A DNA stretch of 64,000 bases from Ananas comosus (GCF_001540865.1 NC_033636.1:1540374-1604373); one strand, 5' to 3'. Positions 20,991-32,596 are shown, counted from the first letter of the stretch. Numbers and translations are program-made. Notes: generated by a model from the letters alone, not told the origin.

Positions 20991-21384
20991 GGTTAATTTC
21001 ATACAGATCTCAAATATAGTGAATGTCAAATATATTCCTACAAAGTTTAACTTTCATATGTTGTTCGTGCAAAAGTCATGATATTTTAAATATGTTCTTG
21101 CCGTTAGAAAAATTTAGTTAATCACAGGTTAAATATTTAATCCTAGTTAGTTTTTAACATTTTTACCCCTCTTATATTATACTGTTATAGCTTAGAAGGA
21201 CATATTTGTGATGACAAAATTGAAAATATAAACAGTTCTCTAACGGCTTCTAACGACAACAGAGCAAATGGACATATTTAAAAACAATAGAATGTTTGTA
21301 TATAGGAACAATATATGAACGTTGAATTTTGTAGGGATATATTTGTCATTTACTATATCTGCGGGAATTTTTATGAAATTAACC
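20991..21384. mobile_element. MITE with ~78-bp inverted ends (MULE-like)
   Basis: The left end 20991-21066 starts GGTTAATTTCAT. The right end 21306-21384 finishes ATGAAATTAACC, and its reverse complement aligns along about 78 bp at around 80% identity by eye. The 394-bp element has no coding frame. The flanks TTTGTTTAA and TTTCGTTTAA are similar, but a clean target duplication cannot be fixed. Confidence 0.7.
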
Positions 21385-21961
21385 TTTCGTTTAATGGTGC
21401 CAATAATCGATTTAAATATTTCATCATAAAAATAAAAAGTAAATTGGATCTACACAAATAGATAAAGATGTCCGTGGACCGGATCGGGTCTAGGTATATA
21501 GTTGATATACTATATCCGTATCCTAAAAGGAAATGGATATGAAACCCGTACCCGTATGCATATATTTTTTATAAATTTTATTAAACAGTTTAATTATAGA
21601 CAAATTATAAAACTATCACTATAAAAGCTCACGTTCTAATTAGTTACATACAGTCCAATAAAATTTGTTTAAAAAAAAAATTCAAACAGTAAACAATTAG
21701 AATTAAAAAATGAGTAAAATAAAAAAAAGAGAAAACAAAGAGACCAGGATTTTCACTAGGAGGAAAATATACAGAGATCTTTCATTTCTAAGTCCTATTG
21801 AAATTGATCCCCAACTTAAGATTTTTTTTATTTACTATCGGGTATTTCACCGGGTCCAAATCCGAGTCTGGTTTCGGGTCCGGATTTGAAACCTCTTTCG
21901 GATCCTATCTATTAAAAGGTTGGGTTCGGGTCAGGTCCAAGTCGGGTATGGATATAAAGTA
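21385..21961. other. Low-complexity GGGTC/GGATAT-rich sequence, host site of next LTR
   Basis: AT-rich DNA passing into runs of CGGGTCC, GGGTTCGGG and GGATATG. Similar wording resumes at 27059-27180 beyond the LTR pair, so the 21967-27053 LTR probably landed inside one older repeat. That repeat is not identified. Confidence 0.4.
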
Positions 21962-21966
21962 TCCGG

Positions 21967-24900
21967 TGTCACGTCCCGGATTACTCGTTTCTCCGGGCTC
22001 GCTAACAGACCCGCCGTATACATAGGTATTTTTTCCGTACACGAAGCGAAGCTGTAACTGTACCTGTAATAAACAATACTACAGATAGTAGTGTAGAGCA
22101 GCTAGGAGAAAAGAATAAAATATGCATATATAAACTGTGATTCTATACATACATAAGATCCAAGATACAAAAGCACTCGCACTGGCGAGAGTACAACATC
22201 TGGATGTATAAACCAAACTACACTACCTGCAGCGGTCCTCCACTAGCTCAGCAATTCGACTGGAAGGGCTCTAACTCGCGACGCCCTTGCCACGATCAAT
22301 ATCAGCGACAGCAGCAGCCGAAGACGATGGCTCTGCAAAACAGTGAAAACAAACTGGGCGTGAGAACTACTATAAAAAGAAATAGTCCTCAGTGGGTACC
22401 TGTAACACACTGGACCTTTGCAAATTGCGAGGTTGAAGTGATTGGCCGTGTTCTGAGCTTTTCCAGACTTTCTGGTAGGTCGTTGACTGTGTTCCGACCT
22501 ATGGCACGTGTCCCGAGATTTGTGGTACAAAGCCTTGCACCAAAATCCGAAAAAACGGGATTTGGCTGACTCTCGGATTGAGTTCTGGCAGGCTTGTACC
22601 GGTACAAGGTTGATGGTTGTACCGGTACAGCCATCGGAGCTTGTACCGGTACAGAGCCGCAGAGCCCAGCAACCCGAGCCTCGGGTTTGGATTTCGTGGA
22701 CCTTGTACCGGTACAAGGGCCCGTGTATCGGTATCAGGCGGCAGATTTTGAGCAGTTCGAAACTGCAAGGGCTTTTTCGCGATTGTAGCCTCTCTATAAC
22801 AGCACCCTCGCCCCCTAGGGCTTTTCTTGTGCTGGAACCACAGGGAAACAAGGTGAGGAGCCCATCCATCCCCTCATTTTGATTTTCCTTGGTTATATTG
22901 GAGATTTTTGAGGATTAATGCCTCATTTTGCTTCTTGTTGCATCTTGGAGGCTTTTTCCACCATTGGAGAGGACTTGGAGCTTTGTTGGAGGCTTGTTGG
23001 AGGAAAGATCTTCCACCCCATTTGATTTGGAGCCCAAGTTGAGACTTCTAGAGAGGTTAGCAACATGATTTGAGCTTTTGATCCATGTTTTGCTAAGTTT
23101 TTGAGATGAAACCCTAGATTTGATACTTAGGGCTTATTTTGGGTATTTTGAATCTAGGGCTTTTGGGGCTAAATTAGTTGGTTTAGAACCTTCCTTGGGC
23201 TTGGAGTGGAAGGGTTCTAGCTCTCTTTTAGAGCTTTGGAAGAGATTTCTTCTCTTGAGGTGAGATTTGACCCCTTTTGCTTCTAGGTTAATGTTTGATA
23301 TTATAAGATGATCGTAATGCCCGTGTATCTTGTCGCTCAATACTTTTAGGGTATTTTGAGACTCGGGGACAACTTTGTTCGGCGAAACGAGGCACTACGC
23401 GACGGTTCGGTGGGTTTGACCTAGCCTATATATGAGAAATTCTCATATATGGTTATATATGTTCCGTAAATTGAAAAAGCATGCATGTTCATACTAAATG
23501 TATTTATTATGATTTTTAGAATGCTTAAAATGCATATGTTACATATGATGAAATTTTGGACCTCTATGTAGTAGAGAGTTGCTTGGGAGATCTATGGTTG
23601 CATTTAGCATTCTTTATGAGACTTGGTTCCATGCTTCTATAGTGTAAATGAGTTCGGATTCATGCATTTAAACTTAAGTTTACTTGTGACATGAAAGATG
23701 ACAAAATTGCCATTTAGAAGGTGTGTGAACTAGAGAGCTAATGTCATCAAGCGGCATTGAGCTCGGGACATGTGTGAACCTAGTGGATAGGGCCATTGAG
23801 GAATGTGGAACATGCTTAAACATTAAATGTCTAAGTGTCATAAAGGGGCACTAGACCTAGAGAATGTTGGAACTTCATTTGTGACTTAGAACTAGATCTT
23901 CGAGATGCTAGTGACTATACCATGTTAGAGACATGAGGGTTGGATACTTGAGACTTGGACTATGCTTGCTTGCCATTTGTGCTCATTCGCACATGCTTGT
24001 GAGGGTCGCTCCCTACAAGCCGGCACTCCGGAGTTAGCCTACGCGACTTATGTTCGCTCGTGCGGTATTGAGAAGCCTACGGGGTCGAGTAGGACAGACA
24101 CATTCCAAGAGTAGGGATGTTGGGCTACCACAGGCACTTAGGCGGCACAAGCTGGACTACCTTTGGTAGGTCCTTGATTGGAAATGGAAATTGACACGGT
24201 GTTGAGAATGAATAATCGCTACTAGATAGACTTAGTAGTTGGATTAGGTGACATGCTCATGACATAGCAATGGGGTATATGGTACACTTGCCGGTTTCAT
24301 GCATTGCATCATAGTATACTGGGTTATCTTGATAGAGCGTACTCCTTATATTTTGGCATATGGTATTGTGAGGTTTACTTGTTCATTATGTTGAGGCATA
24401 TTAGTATGCATTGGATATATTACCTTATGATAGCGTAGATGTACATCACCATGACATCATGCTTATTGGAGACATAGTAGTATAGCATTTCATTCATGCT
24501 TTCCTTTAGCAGTTTTTGTGTTCGCTATTTATTGCATATTACTATTATTGTTAGACTTACCCTTCCTTTTGGGGCCTAGTGGTGCATTGAGCTGAGGTCA
24601 GTAATTGCCCACTGGGAACTATAAATTATAGTTCTCACGCCCTCTGTTTTGTGTTTTCTTTCAGAGCCTTCCACACTGGGAGAGGCTAGGGACCGTGGGA
24701 AGAGCGTCGCTTCAAGTAGCCCTTCAGTGAGAGACGAGTTTAGGTGGTCTACCTCTCGATATATTTCTTTTTGGAGAGGTTGAGAGCTGTACCGGTGTAC
24801 TAGAGACCACCATTTTTGTACTTTTGAGACTGATAGCGTACTACTTATGGTTTCTTTTTGTCTAGCTTTATATCTTTACTTTGATGTAGATGATAGAACT

Positions 24901-27053
24901 TTACTCGCTCTGATATCATTAGTTGCTTGTTATATTTGCTTCTTTTTATTGTTCTACCTCTTGCTTTTACTTCCGCTTTTACTATAAACGCCTTATATGT
25001 GTTGACATATGGCGGGTCTGGGCACGCTACCGGGAAGGCCTCCGCCAGTCCCGGGGCGTGACAATACCGCCCTCAACTCATCAGTCTACCCACTAAGTCT
25101 ACAGGGGTAAGCAAGAAGTAGTAAGGAAAGCTGGAACATATCTACAGCTATCTGCCTCTATATTATCATGCTCTAATATAACCAACTGTAGAACAGTGTC
25201 AACTCAGACCCAATCTCAAATAAGGACTGTAATCATACCCGTCCCTGGGACTGTGAGTCCCGCCTGGTTGCGACTATACAGCTACCTCCACACTAACCAG
25301 TCCGTGGAGAGCAAGTCCAACCTGCACGAACGACACCAACGCAAACACACTAAGCCCGACTCCGGAGTGGCACTCGTGGGCGCTACCCAACCGAGTATGC
25401 AAGCGTATCTCTGTCGAGCTCAATTAGGCTCTCACAAGCTAACGTCAAGTAGACAGGGTCAAAACATGTCTAGAAATCAAACCCACGTGCCCTCGGCACA
25501 ATCTGAGACCAAAAACAGGAATCTGGGTCCACCGTCCACCCCGACGGCACCCGACAAGCCGAAACAGCCTAGACTCTACTCTAAAAATAAGCTCGGCATC
25601 CCAGCACGAGCGTAAAAGCATTCTAAACTACCCCGGATATCCATCGCGTTGAAACAGCGGTCATACAATCAAACCACGGCTCCTAGAGCTAAATCAGGTA
25701 GTAGAATCATATGACGGGTCAAAACGTTGGTTTTCTCCTAAGTCAAGTTCCAAGTCTAACATGTATATTCAACTTATTACTAAGCATGCTCCAAATTCAG
25801 TTTTATGTATCATACTCATCGATGAATTCGAGCTACAACACGATATTCCGAAGTCGAAACTATACATGTTTACTATACATATATGTAGGAGCCAAAACCG
25901 ATGATAAACCCACCTCAAGAGCTAATCCCGGTAGCAAAGAACTCCCTCAGCTGCGGAAAACCTGCTGGATCAACTGAAACACCCTCAAGTCTGGCAACAA
26001 AGCCACATCAAGGTTCAAGCACCAAAAAGTACAAAAATCCATCAATAACTCTACCATTTCAGCACCTAAGCTAAAATTAGCTCAACTCTAATGTCAAAAC
26101 TCACCTAAATAACTCCAAATCAAGTGAGGACAGTTCCAATCCACTGGAGTATACTGGAGAATGATTCTCAGGTCCCAAATTCCCCTGCTTCCAAAGATAG
26201 CATTAAGAAAAGTTCAAAATTCATAATTCTGTCCAAATACAACAACAGCAGAGTAAACTTGAGTTCAACCAAGCCAACCTCAACCAAATTCTACAATTAG
26301 GGCTTCGTGGATTCCTCAGGCAGTCTAGAATCCAGCAAACTAAGTTTCACCGCAATCCGACCTTCCTATGTCGCACACAAGCCAAAACACCGAAGGTCGT
26401 CGCTAGAAAACTGAAGAATCAGCACTCCACAAGTTGAATTTATGGACCTTTGATGCAATTTGAGTGATTTGGAGGGGTTGGAATGCTAAAATGGACTTCT
26501 CTGTGAAGAAGGGAGGAAAAGAGCAGCAAGGGGGCGCATTCTACCTATTTATAGGGTGTTAGAACGGTCCCATAAGCACCAGGAACAACAGCCGTAAACC
26601 TGCAACTCAGCAGAAACGGGCACTTCCGGGCGCCCAGGCCCACATTATGGGCGCTCGAATCCTCCAGGCTACACAAGGCTTCCTCTTCGGAGTCTCCGCC
26701 CGTGGTGTGTTGCGCCCATATCCGGCTCCAGCGGCCTCACCTACCACCAGCCACGTGTCAGCGCAAACGATACTCACGAGGTGAACTTTCGGACCCACAT
26801 CCGAGCGCCCGAAACATGGACCCGAATTGGCTTCCAGTTCTGCTCAGTTCTGCACTCAACTTCTGGGCGACCCAAAGCCAGTTCTGGGCGCCCGAATCTG
26901 GCAAAACTTCAGTTTTGCTTATTTGAGTGCGCCGAGTCCATTTCTGCATCCATTTCGCACAGAAAGGACTCTGATTCAGTTCGATACTCTCCAAATGTGT
27001 CGACCAGTCACTAACACTGAAGTCAATTCTATCCAAAGCTCAGAAATACTACA
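21967..27053 (-). mobile_element. Second minus-strand solo LTR (Gypsy-like), split by nested LTR
   Basis: On the minus strand it starts TGTAGTATTTCTGAG at 27053 and ends CCGGGACGTGACA at 21967. The target duplication TCCGG is exact (21962-21966 and 27054-27058). Without the insert it is about 2,419 bp. It contains GGGCGCCC-type palindromes at 26628, 26649, 26803, 26865 and 26886, the shared hairpin box at about 22361-22397 and a CTCCGGAG box near 25365. Open frames inside (for example 25196-25615) are not recognisable proteins. Gypsy assignment rests on LTR length and termini only. Confidence 0.8.
22401..25063 (+). mobile_element. Nested plus-strand solo LTR (Gypsy-like)
   Basis: A 2,663-bp LTR from TGTAACACACTGG to CCCGGGGCGTGACA. 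It is flanked by GTACC (22396-22400) and ATACC (25064-25068), a target duplication with one mismatch. It inserted immediately after the hairpin box of the host LTR. Four copies of GTACCGGTAC (22596, 22619, 22643, 22705) and one degenerate copy (22725) lie 195-335 nt from its start. Its own hairpin box is at about 24608-24650. No coding region. Confidence 0.8.
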
Positions 27054-27058
27054 TCCGG

Positions 27059-27199
27059 ACCTATACCCGGAACTTTGATGGATATTTTTTTTTACTCGTA
27101 TGCTATCCATTTTTTATTGCGTCCGGTCTGAATCCTGATGGAGTCCGGATAATGTCCAAATCGGATATGATATATCAAATATCTTGGGCAGCTTTAGCT
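27059..27199. other. Continuation of the GGATAT/CCGG-rich host repeat
   Basis: Resembles 21470-21960 in wording (ATCCGGAC, GGATATG, GTCCGG). No gene. Confidence 0.35.
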
Positions 27200-27386
27200 T
27201 TAAAAATAAATAATATCCTCAGCAAATTATCAAATTGTATTAAAATAAAATATAAATCCTATTTGATTAGATCAATTAGATCTATTATTAATGATCTAAA
27301 ACGAAACACGATGTGATTTTTAGTTTTTCGAGAAAATTTTTAGTTGTGTTATTTTCTTCCGCTGCGTACACATGATTTTCTTACAG

Positions 27387-27399
27387 TGGTATCAGAGCC
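27387..27399 (+). promoter_or_regulatory. Primer binding site (tRNA-iMet type)
   Basis: TGGTATCAGAGCC directly follows the 5' LTR end at 27385, with a two-base spacer. It matches the canonical plant Copia primer site complementary to initiator tRNA-Met. Confidence 0.85.
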
Positions 27400-29081
27400 A
27401 CCCTCGTCGTTTGTTTTAGATCTAATTTCTTTTTCGATGTTAATTGGATTTTTCGGAACGATTGAATTCAAAAACAATGAGGATTGTTTTTGAACAAATT
27501 TTTAATGGTTTCAAAACGTTAATTAGATCACATGTAAAATATAATTTTATTTTACCGATTCGACGCGCGATGCGCTATTCATGCGGCTACGACGCTCGGC
27601 ATGCGGCCGAGGCGATTGTCATGCATTACTCGTCATTGAGATGACATGCATGCACATGCTAATGTTTCATGCATTACACGTCATCCATTTATCTTGGGTG
27701 GCCATGCATGACAAATTAGTGCATAGAGCACTAATTAATTAGTTCATGGTGCAAAGGTCGTGTGCCATGCACGAATGCTTTTGCATGTAGTGCTTGCGCA
27801 CGCAGGTGGAATGCGACATGTGGTCATGCAGCGCAGAATCACAATTTAAATTAGTTTTAAATTTTAAAATTTAATACATAAGATGTATTAGATCTTTTTA
27901 ATAATTTTACGAAAATTGTGATTCTTGAAATAAATAAAGATTTATTTTAAAATTAATCTGAAACCCGATTAATTAGAATTCGAATTAGAGAATTTAATAT
28001 TATATGCATATGATGTATATGAGGTGATGATCATGGATAGCGACCTTGTGATGTGCATGTATCATGTGATGATGTGAATTGTTGTAATTTAATAAGGTCC
28101 CAGTATTAGATTATATATAATTTTTTTTTGGTGCCTGCGCGTGCCAATTAAATTATATAATTTGGAGACCTGCGTGTCTCATTAATTTTATGGGTTGTAA
28201 AGTTATTGTTATAAAATTAATAAGGAAAAAAGGTAGTTTAGGTTCCAGAGGGATTCGTTGTATTCAAGAGTTGATGCGATGCGGATCAAGTTCGGACCAG
28301 ATGCTGATCAAGGGAGAAGATAAGAGTTGATCAACTCAAATCCGATCAAGACGTAGAATAAGAAAAGGTTTTCTTGTGTGTAATACCCTTATGACCCAAT
28401 TCCGGCCTAGTGGCTCAGGCCCTGAATCAAGATAAAATCCATGATCATCACCGGTAGTTATTTTTATATATGCGATGTATGTATACATGTGATGTGATGG
28501 TTTGCATGAGATGTAAATTAATAATAAATTAAAACTGATGAGACAACTAATATCCCTAAATAAAATATTAAGTTAATGGTGTTATGAACCCATTAGTGGC
28601 CTTCCACCGTTATAGGGTGTGGGTGTCTCTTTAGTGTTGATTGATGCACCCGGATACGGGGGTCAGTTGCATTAGGGAGCCGCAACCATTCTATTGGCAT
28701 GAGATGCTGTGCGGTAAGAAAGGGGTTGGATCCAAGAATCTGTTGGGATGAGGATTCAATGACATTCTTATTTGCACGATGAACGGTGGGTCTAACTTAA
28801 CCACGAGATAAAGCCAAGAATCTGTCAGGATGATGCCTATATCTTATGGAGGCCAAGGATTAGATTGCAATTTGCTTGAGAAGTATTGAACAAGAGTTGT
28901 TCACTTATTTGTTTGCTCATTGCCAAGAATCTGTCAGGATGAGGTGGTGTGTAAACAGATGGGACCACAATACCCACTAGAAACTTGTAAACAAAGTTTC
29001 CGTTTGCTCCGCTCGGGGACCCTAATCAAATGGATTAAGATTAAGTACACAACTAATTAGAATCTTAACCTTCTGCAGAAA
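27400..29081 (+). other. Untranslated leader of Copia 2
   Basis: About 1.7 kb without a long frame. The motif CCAAGAATCTGTCAGGATGA recurs at about 28731, 28812 and 28922 (the first copy has TTGGG in place of TCAGG). These are probably structured or spliced leader repeats of the element. Confidence 0.6.
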
Positions 29082-32000
29082 ATGGCTGCATCTAACCCAC
29101 TTGCCAAAATACTTGATACTAATCGCTTAACTGGACCGAATTTCACCGATTGGCTGAGGAATTTGAGAATTGTTTTCAATATTGAAAAATTAGCCTATGT
29201 GTTGGACCCGGAGGCTCCAGCGGTGCCCGAAAATTCGACGGCTCAACAAAGAGCTGCAAGAAATAAATGGACTGATGATGATATGAAGGTAAAATGTTAC
29301 ATGCTTGCGTCTATGAGCAATGAGTTGCAACGCCAGCATGAGCACATGGAGAGTGCTGCTGATATTCTACTTCATCTCAAGGAGTTGTATGATGAAGAAA
29401 GTCGAACAGCTCGCTACGAGGTGTCGAAGCGACTGTGCAGGGCTAAGATGTCTGAGATTCATGTCATTGAAACTACTAACTTATCGGTTTGTTCTACTTT
29501 CACATGGGTCATTGACTCTGGATGCACCTCGCATTTATGTATTTCAATGCAAGGGCTAAAACAAAGTAGAAGACTTAGGGATGGAGAGCTTACCCTACGC
29601 GTTGGAAACGGGGCAAGAGTTGCTGCTGTTGCCGTGGGGACTTATCCTTTATGTCTACCGACAGGAGTAGTTTTAGAACTTAGAGATTGTCTTTATGTTC
29701 CTAGTGCGACTAGAAACCTTATTTCTATTTCACGTTTGGTAATGGATGGTTATAAGTTTATTTTTGAATCAAACGTTTGTTCAATTTATTTGAGAAATAA
29801 TTTGATCGGTTATGGTTCTTTAATTGACAATCTCTATCACTTACATATGGATGTTAGTGTTAATACAATTGATAATGGCATGAATGAGAATATCATTGGT
29901 TTCAAAAGACCAAGAGAGGAGGTAAATAAAACGTATTTGTGGCATCTTAGACTTGGTCACATTGGAGAGGATAGGATTAACAAGTTGGCTAAGAATGGTG
30001 TCTTAGGGTCCTTACCCTCTGAACCATACCCAGCTTGTGAATCATGTCTTCAAGGAAAAATGACTAAGTCTCCTTTTGTTGGACAAGGAGAGAGAGCTAC
30101 TGAAGTACTCGCCCTAATACATACTGATGTATGTGGACCATTCGATGTGTCTGCTTGGGGTGGCTATCTCTACTTCATTACCTTTACTGATGATTATTCA
30201 CGGTATGGGTACGTGTACTTAATTAAACACAAGTCTGAAGCCTTTGAAAAGTTTAAAGAGTTTAGACAAGAAGTAGAAAAGCAAATGGGAAAACCAATTA
30301 AGGCTCTTCGATCAGATCGAGGAGGGGAATACCTTAGTACGGATTTCCTAACCTATCTCAAGGATAATGGTATTGTCTCTCAATGGACTCCTCCTGGAAC
30401 ACCAGAATTGAATGGGGTGTCTGAACGGAGAAATCGAACTTTATTAGATATGGTTCGATCCATGATGAGCTTTACAGATTTACCTATATCGTTTTGGGGT
30501 TACGCACTTCTTACGGCTATTTATATTCTAAACAGAGTGCCTTCCAAATCTGTTCCGACCACACCATATGAGATGTGGCATGGTAGGAAGCCAAGTTTTA
30601 CTCATATTAAAACTTGGGGATGTCCAGCTTATATTAAGAAATTAAAGACGGACAAGTTGGAAAGCAGATCAGTCAAGGGTAGATTCATTGGGTATCCCAA
30701 AGAATCACTTGGATACTATTTTTATCTCCCAGAAGGCCATAATGTGATTGTGAGCCGTCATGCCTTCTTTCTTGAAAGTGAATTTATTTTGGCTGGAGGC
30801 AGTGGGAGAAAAATAGAACTAGAGGAGAAAGTCTCTTTAGAATCAAATATTCCAAGAGCCCTCCCTGATAACTCTGTGACACTTGAAGTTACACCGCCAC
30901 CTCGCAAGTCTAGTAGGGTCTCCCGTCCTCCTGATAGATACATGGGATTATTTATAGAGGAGATGGAGGAAATGTTCCTAATGGGAGATAAGGACCATAG
31001 AGATGATCCTAAGACTTATAGCGAGGCGATGTCAGACATCGACTCCGATAAATGGTTGGAAGCTATGAAGTCCGAAATGGACTCAATGTACTCCAATCAA
31101 GTATGGACTTTGGTTGATCCACCGGAGGGTATTGTACCTATTGGATGTAAATGGATCTTTAAGAGAAAGATTGGTTCTGATGGAAAGGTAGAGACCTATA
31201 AAGCTAGGCTAGTAGCAAAAGGTTATAGTCAACGCGAAGGCATTGACTATCAGGATACCTTTTCACCCGTAGCTATGCTTAAGTCTATCAGAACTCTGCT
31301 TGCTATTGCTGCACACTATGACTATGAGATCTGGCAAATGGATGTGAAAACTGCCTTCCTAAATGGATATCTTGAAGAAGATATCTATATGGAGCAGCCT
31401 TTGGGTTTCACTTCCAAAGATGAGAGTCATAAGGTGTGCAAGCTTCAACGATCCATTTATGGATTGAAGCAAGCTTCTCGGAGTTGGAACACTCGTTTCA
31501 ATGATGCAATTGAATCGTTCAATTTCATCAGAAATGAGGAAGAGCCGTGTGTATATAAAAAGATTAGTGGGAGTGCTGTTACTTTCCTCGTACTGTACGT
31601 GGATGACATACTCCTGATTGGGAATGACATTCCTATGCTAACATCGGTCAAGTTATGGTTATCTAAAGAGTTTTCTATGAAAGACCTTGGAGAAGCATCT
31701 TATATCCTAGGGATAAAGGTCTATAGGGATAGACCTAAGAAGTTGCTTGGTTTATCGCAAGCTATGTACATAGATGAAGTGCTGAAAAGGTTCAGCATGG
31801 AGAATTCCAAAAGGGGTATGGTACCTCTAAGACATGGAATTCACCTCTCTAAGACTATGTCTCCTAAGACATCTGAAGAGAGAAGTCACATGAGCAGGAT
31901 CCCTTATGCTTCAGCAATAGGGAGCTTAATGTATGCGATGCTATGTACTCGACCTGATATAGCACAGGCTGTGAGTGTCACGAGCCGATATCAGTCGAAC

Positions 32001-32582
32001 CCAGGACAGGAACATTGGGTAGCGGTAAAGAATATCCTTAAGTACTTGAGAAGAACAAAGGATATGTCCTTGGTTTTTGGAGGAGGAGAACTCAGAATTA
32101 ATGGCTATGCGGATTCGGACTTTATGTCTGATATAGACGATAGAAAGTCTACGTCTGGGTATCTGTTTATTTGCAATGGTGGGTCAATAGTTTGGAAAAG
32201 TTCCAAGCAAGAGACGATTGCAGATTCTACTATGGAAGCGGAGTACATCGCTGCATCTGAAGCTGCCAAGGAAGCTGTTTGGATCAAGAAATTTGTCACT
32301 GAGCTTGGGGTGGTTCCTTCCAGTAAGGATCCCCTGCCACTATACTGTGATAATAATGGCGCCGTAGCATTAGCTAAGGAGCCAAGGTCTCATCAGAAAT
32401 CCAAGCACATTGAGCGGCGGTATCACAAGATCAGAGAGTACATCAAGGATAAACATATTGAAGTACAGAAGGTTGCCTCCGCGGATAATGTGGCGGACCC
32501 GCTAACTAAGGCATTGACTCAGCAGAAACTTGAGAATCATCTTGAGAAGATGGGCATTAGATACATGGCTGATTGGCTTTAG
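29082..32582 (+). CDS. Copia 2 gag-pol polyprotein, gag internally deleted
   Basis: One open frame of 1166 codons. Residues 1-122 are the N-terminal Copia gag (NRLTGPNFTDWLRNLRI). The gag C-half and the CCHC zinc knuckle are missing: the frame runs from KRLCRAKM directly into the spacer before protease (VIDSGCTSH, Asp 145). Then come the integrase HHCC finger and catalytic core (HTDVCGPF, FTDDYSR, RSDRGGEY), RT with an intact YVDD at about residues 839-842, and RNase H (ADSDFMSDIDDRKSTSGY) to the end. Usual Copia polyproteins are about 1,300-1,400 residues, so roughly 150-200 are missing. The frame suggests a recent insertion. A gag without a zinc knuckle should package RNA poorly, so the copy may depend on helpers. 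Confidence 0.9.
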   Translation: MAASNPLAKILDTNRLTGPNFTDWLRNLRIVFNIEKLAYVLDPEAPAVPENSTAQQRAARNKWTDDDMKVKCYMLASMSNELQRQHEHMESAADILLHLKELYDEESRTARYEVSKRLCRAKMSEIHVIETTNLSVCSTFTWVIDSGCTSHLCISMQGLKQSRRLRDGELTLRVGNGARVAAVAVGTYPLCLPTGVVLELRDCLYVPSATRNLISISRLVMDGYKFIFESNVCSIYLRNNLIGYGSLIDNLYHLHMDVSVNTIDNGMNENIIGFKRPREEVNKTYLWHLRLGHIGEDRINKLAKNGVLGSLPSEPYPACESCLQGKMTKSPFVGQGERATEVLALIHTDVCGPFDVSAWGGYLYFITFTDDYSRYGYVYLIKHKSEAFEKFKEFRQEVEKQMGKPIKALRSDRGGEYLSTDFLTYLKDNGIVSQWTPPGTPELNGVSERRNRTLLDMVRSMMSFTDLPISFWGYALLTAIYILNRVPSKSVPTTPYEMWHGRKPSFTHIKTWGCPAYIKKLKTDKLESRSVKGRFIGYPKESLGYYFYLPEGHNVIVSRHAFFLESEFILAGGSGRKIELEEKVSLESNIPRALPDNSVTLEVTPPPRKSSRVSRPPDRYMGLFIEEMEEMFLMGDKDHRDDPKTYSEAMSDIDSDKWLEAMKSEMDSMYSNQVWTLVDPPEGIVPIGCKWIFKRKIGSDGKVETYKARLVAKGYSQREGIDYQDTFSPVAMLKSIRTLLAIAAHYDYEIWQMDVKTAFLNGYLEEDIYMEQPLGFTSKDESHKVCKLQRSIYGLKQASRSWNTRFNDAIESFNFIRNEEEPCVYKKISGSAVTFLVLYVDDILLIGNDIPMLTSVKLWLSKEFSMKDLGEASYILGIKVYRDRPKKLLGLSQAMYIDEVLKRFSMENSKRGMVPLRHGIHLSKTMSPKTSEERSHMSRIPYASAIGSLMYAMLCTRPDIAQAVSVTSRYQSNPGQEHWVAVKNILKYLRRTKDMSLVFGGGELRINGYADSDFMSDIDDRKSTSGYLFICNGGSIVWKSSKQETIADSTMEAEYIAASEAAKEAVWIKKFVTELGVVPSSKDPLPLYCDNNGAVALAKEPRSHQKSKHIERRYHKIREYIKDKHIEVQKVASADNVADPLTKALTQQKLENHLEKMGIRYMADWL

Positions 32583-32596
32583 TGCAAGTGGGAGAT

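Noticed and set aside
22243..22882. Overlapping 208- and 124-codon frames on both strands
   Set aside because: They span the junction between two LTRs (22400/22401) and the GTACCGGTAC array, so they cannot be an ancestral gene.
25196..25615. 139-codon plus-strand frame
   Set aside because: Inside the outer solo LTR, antisense to it, with no recognisable domain.
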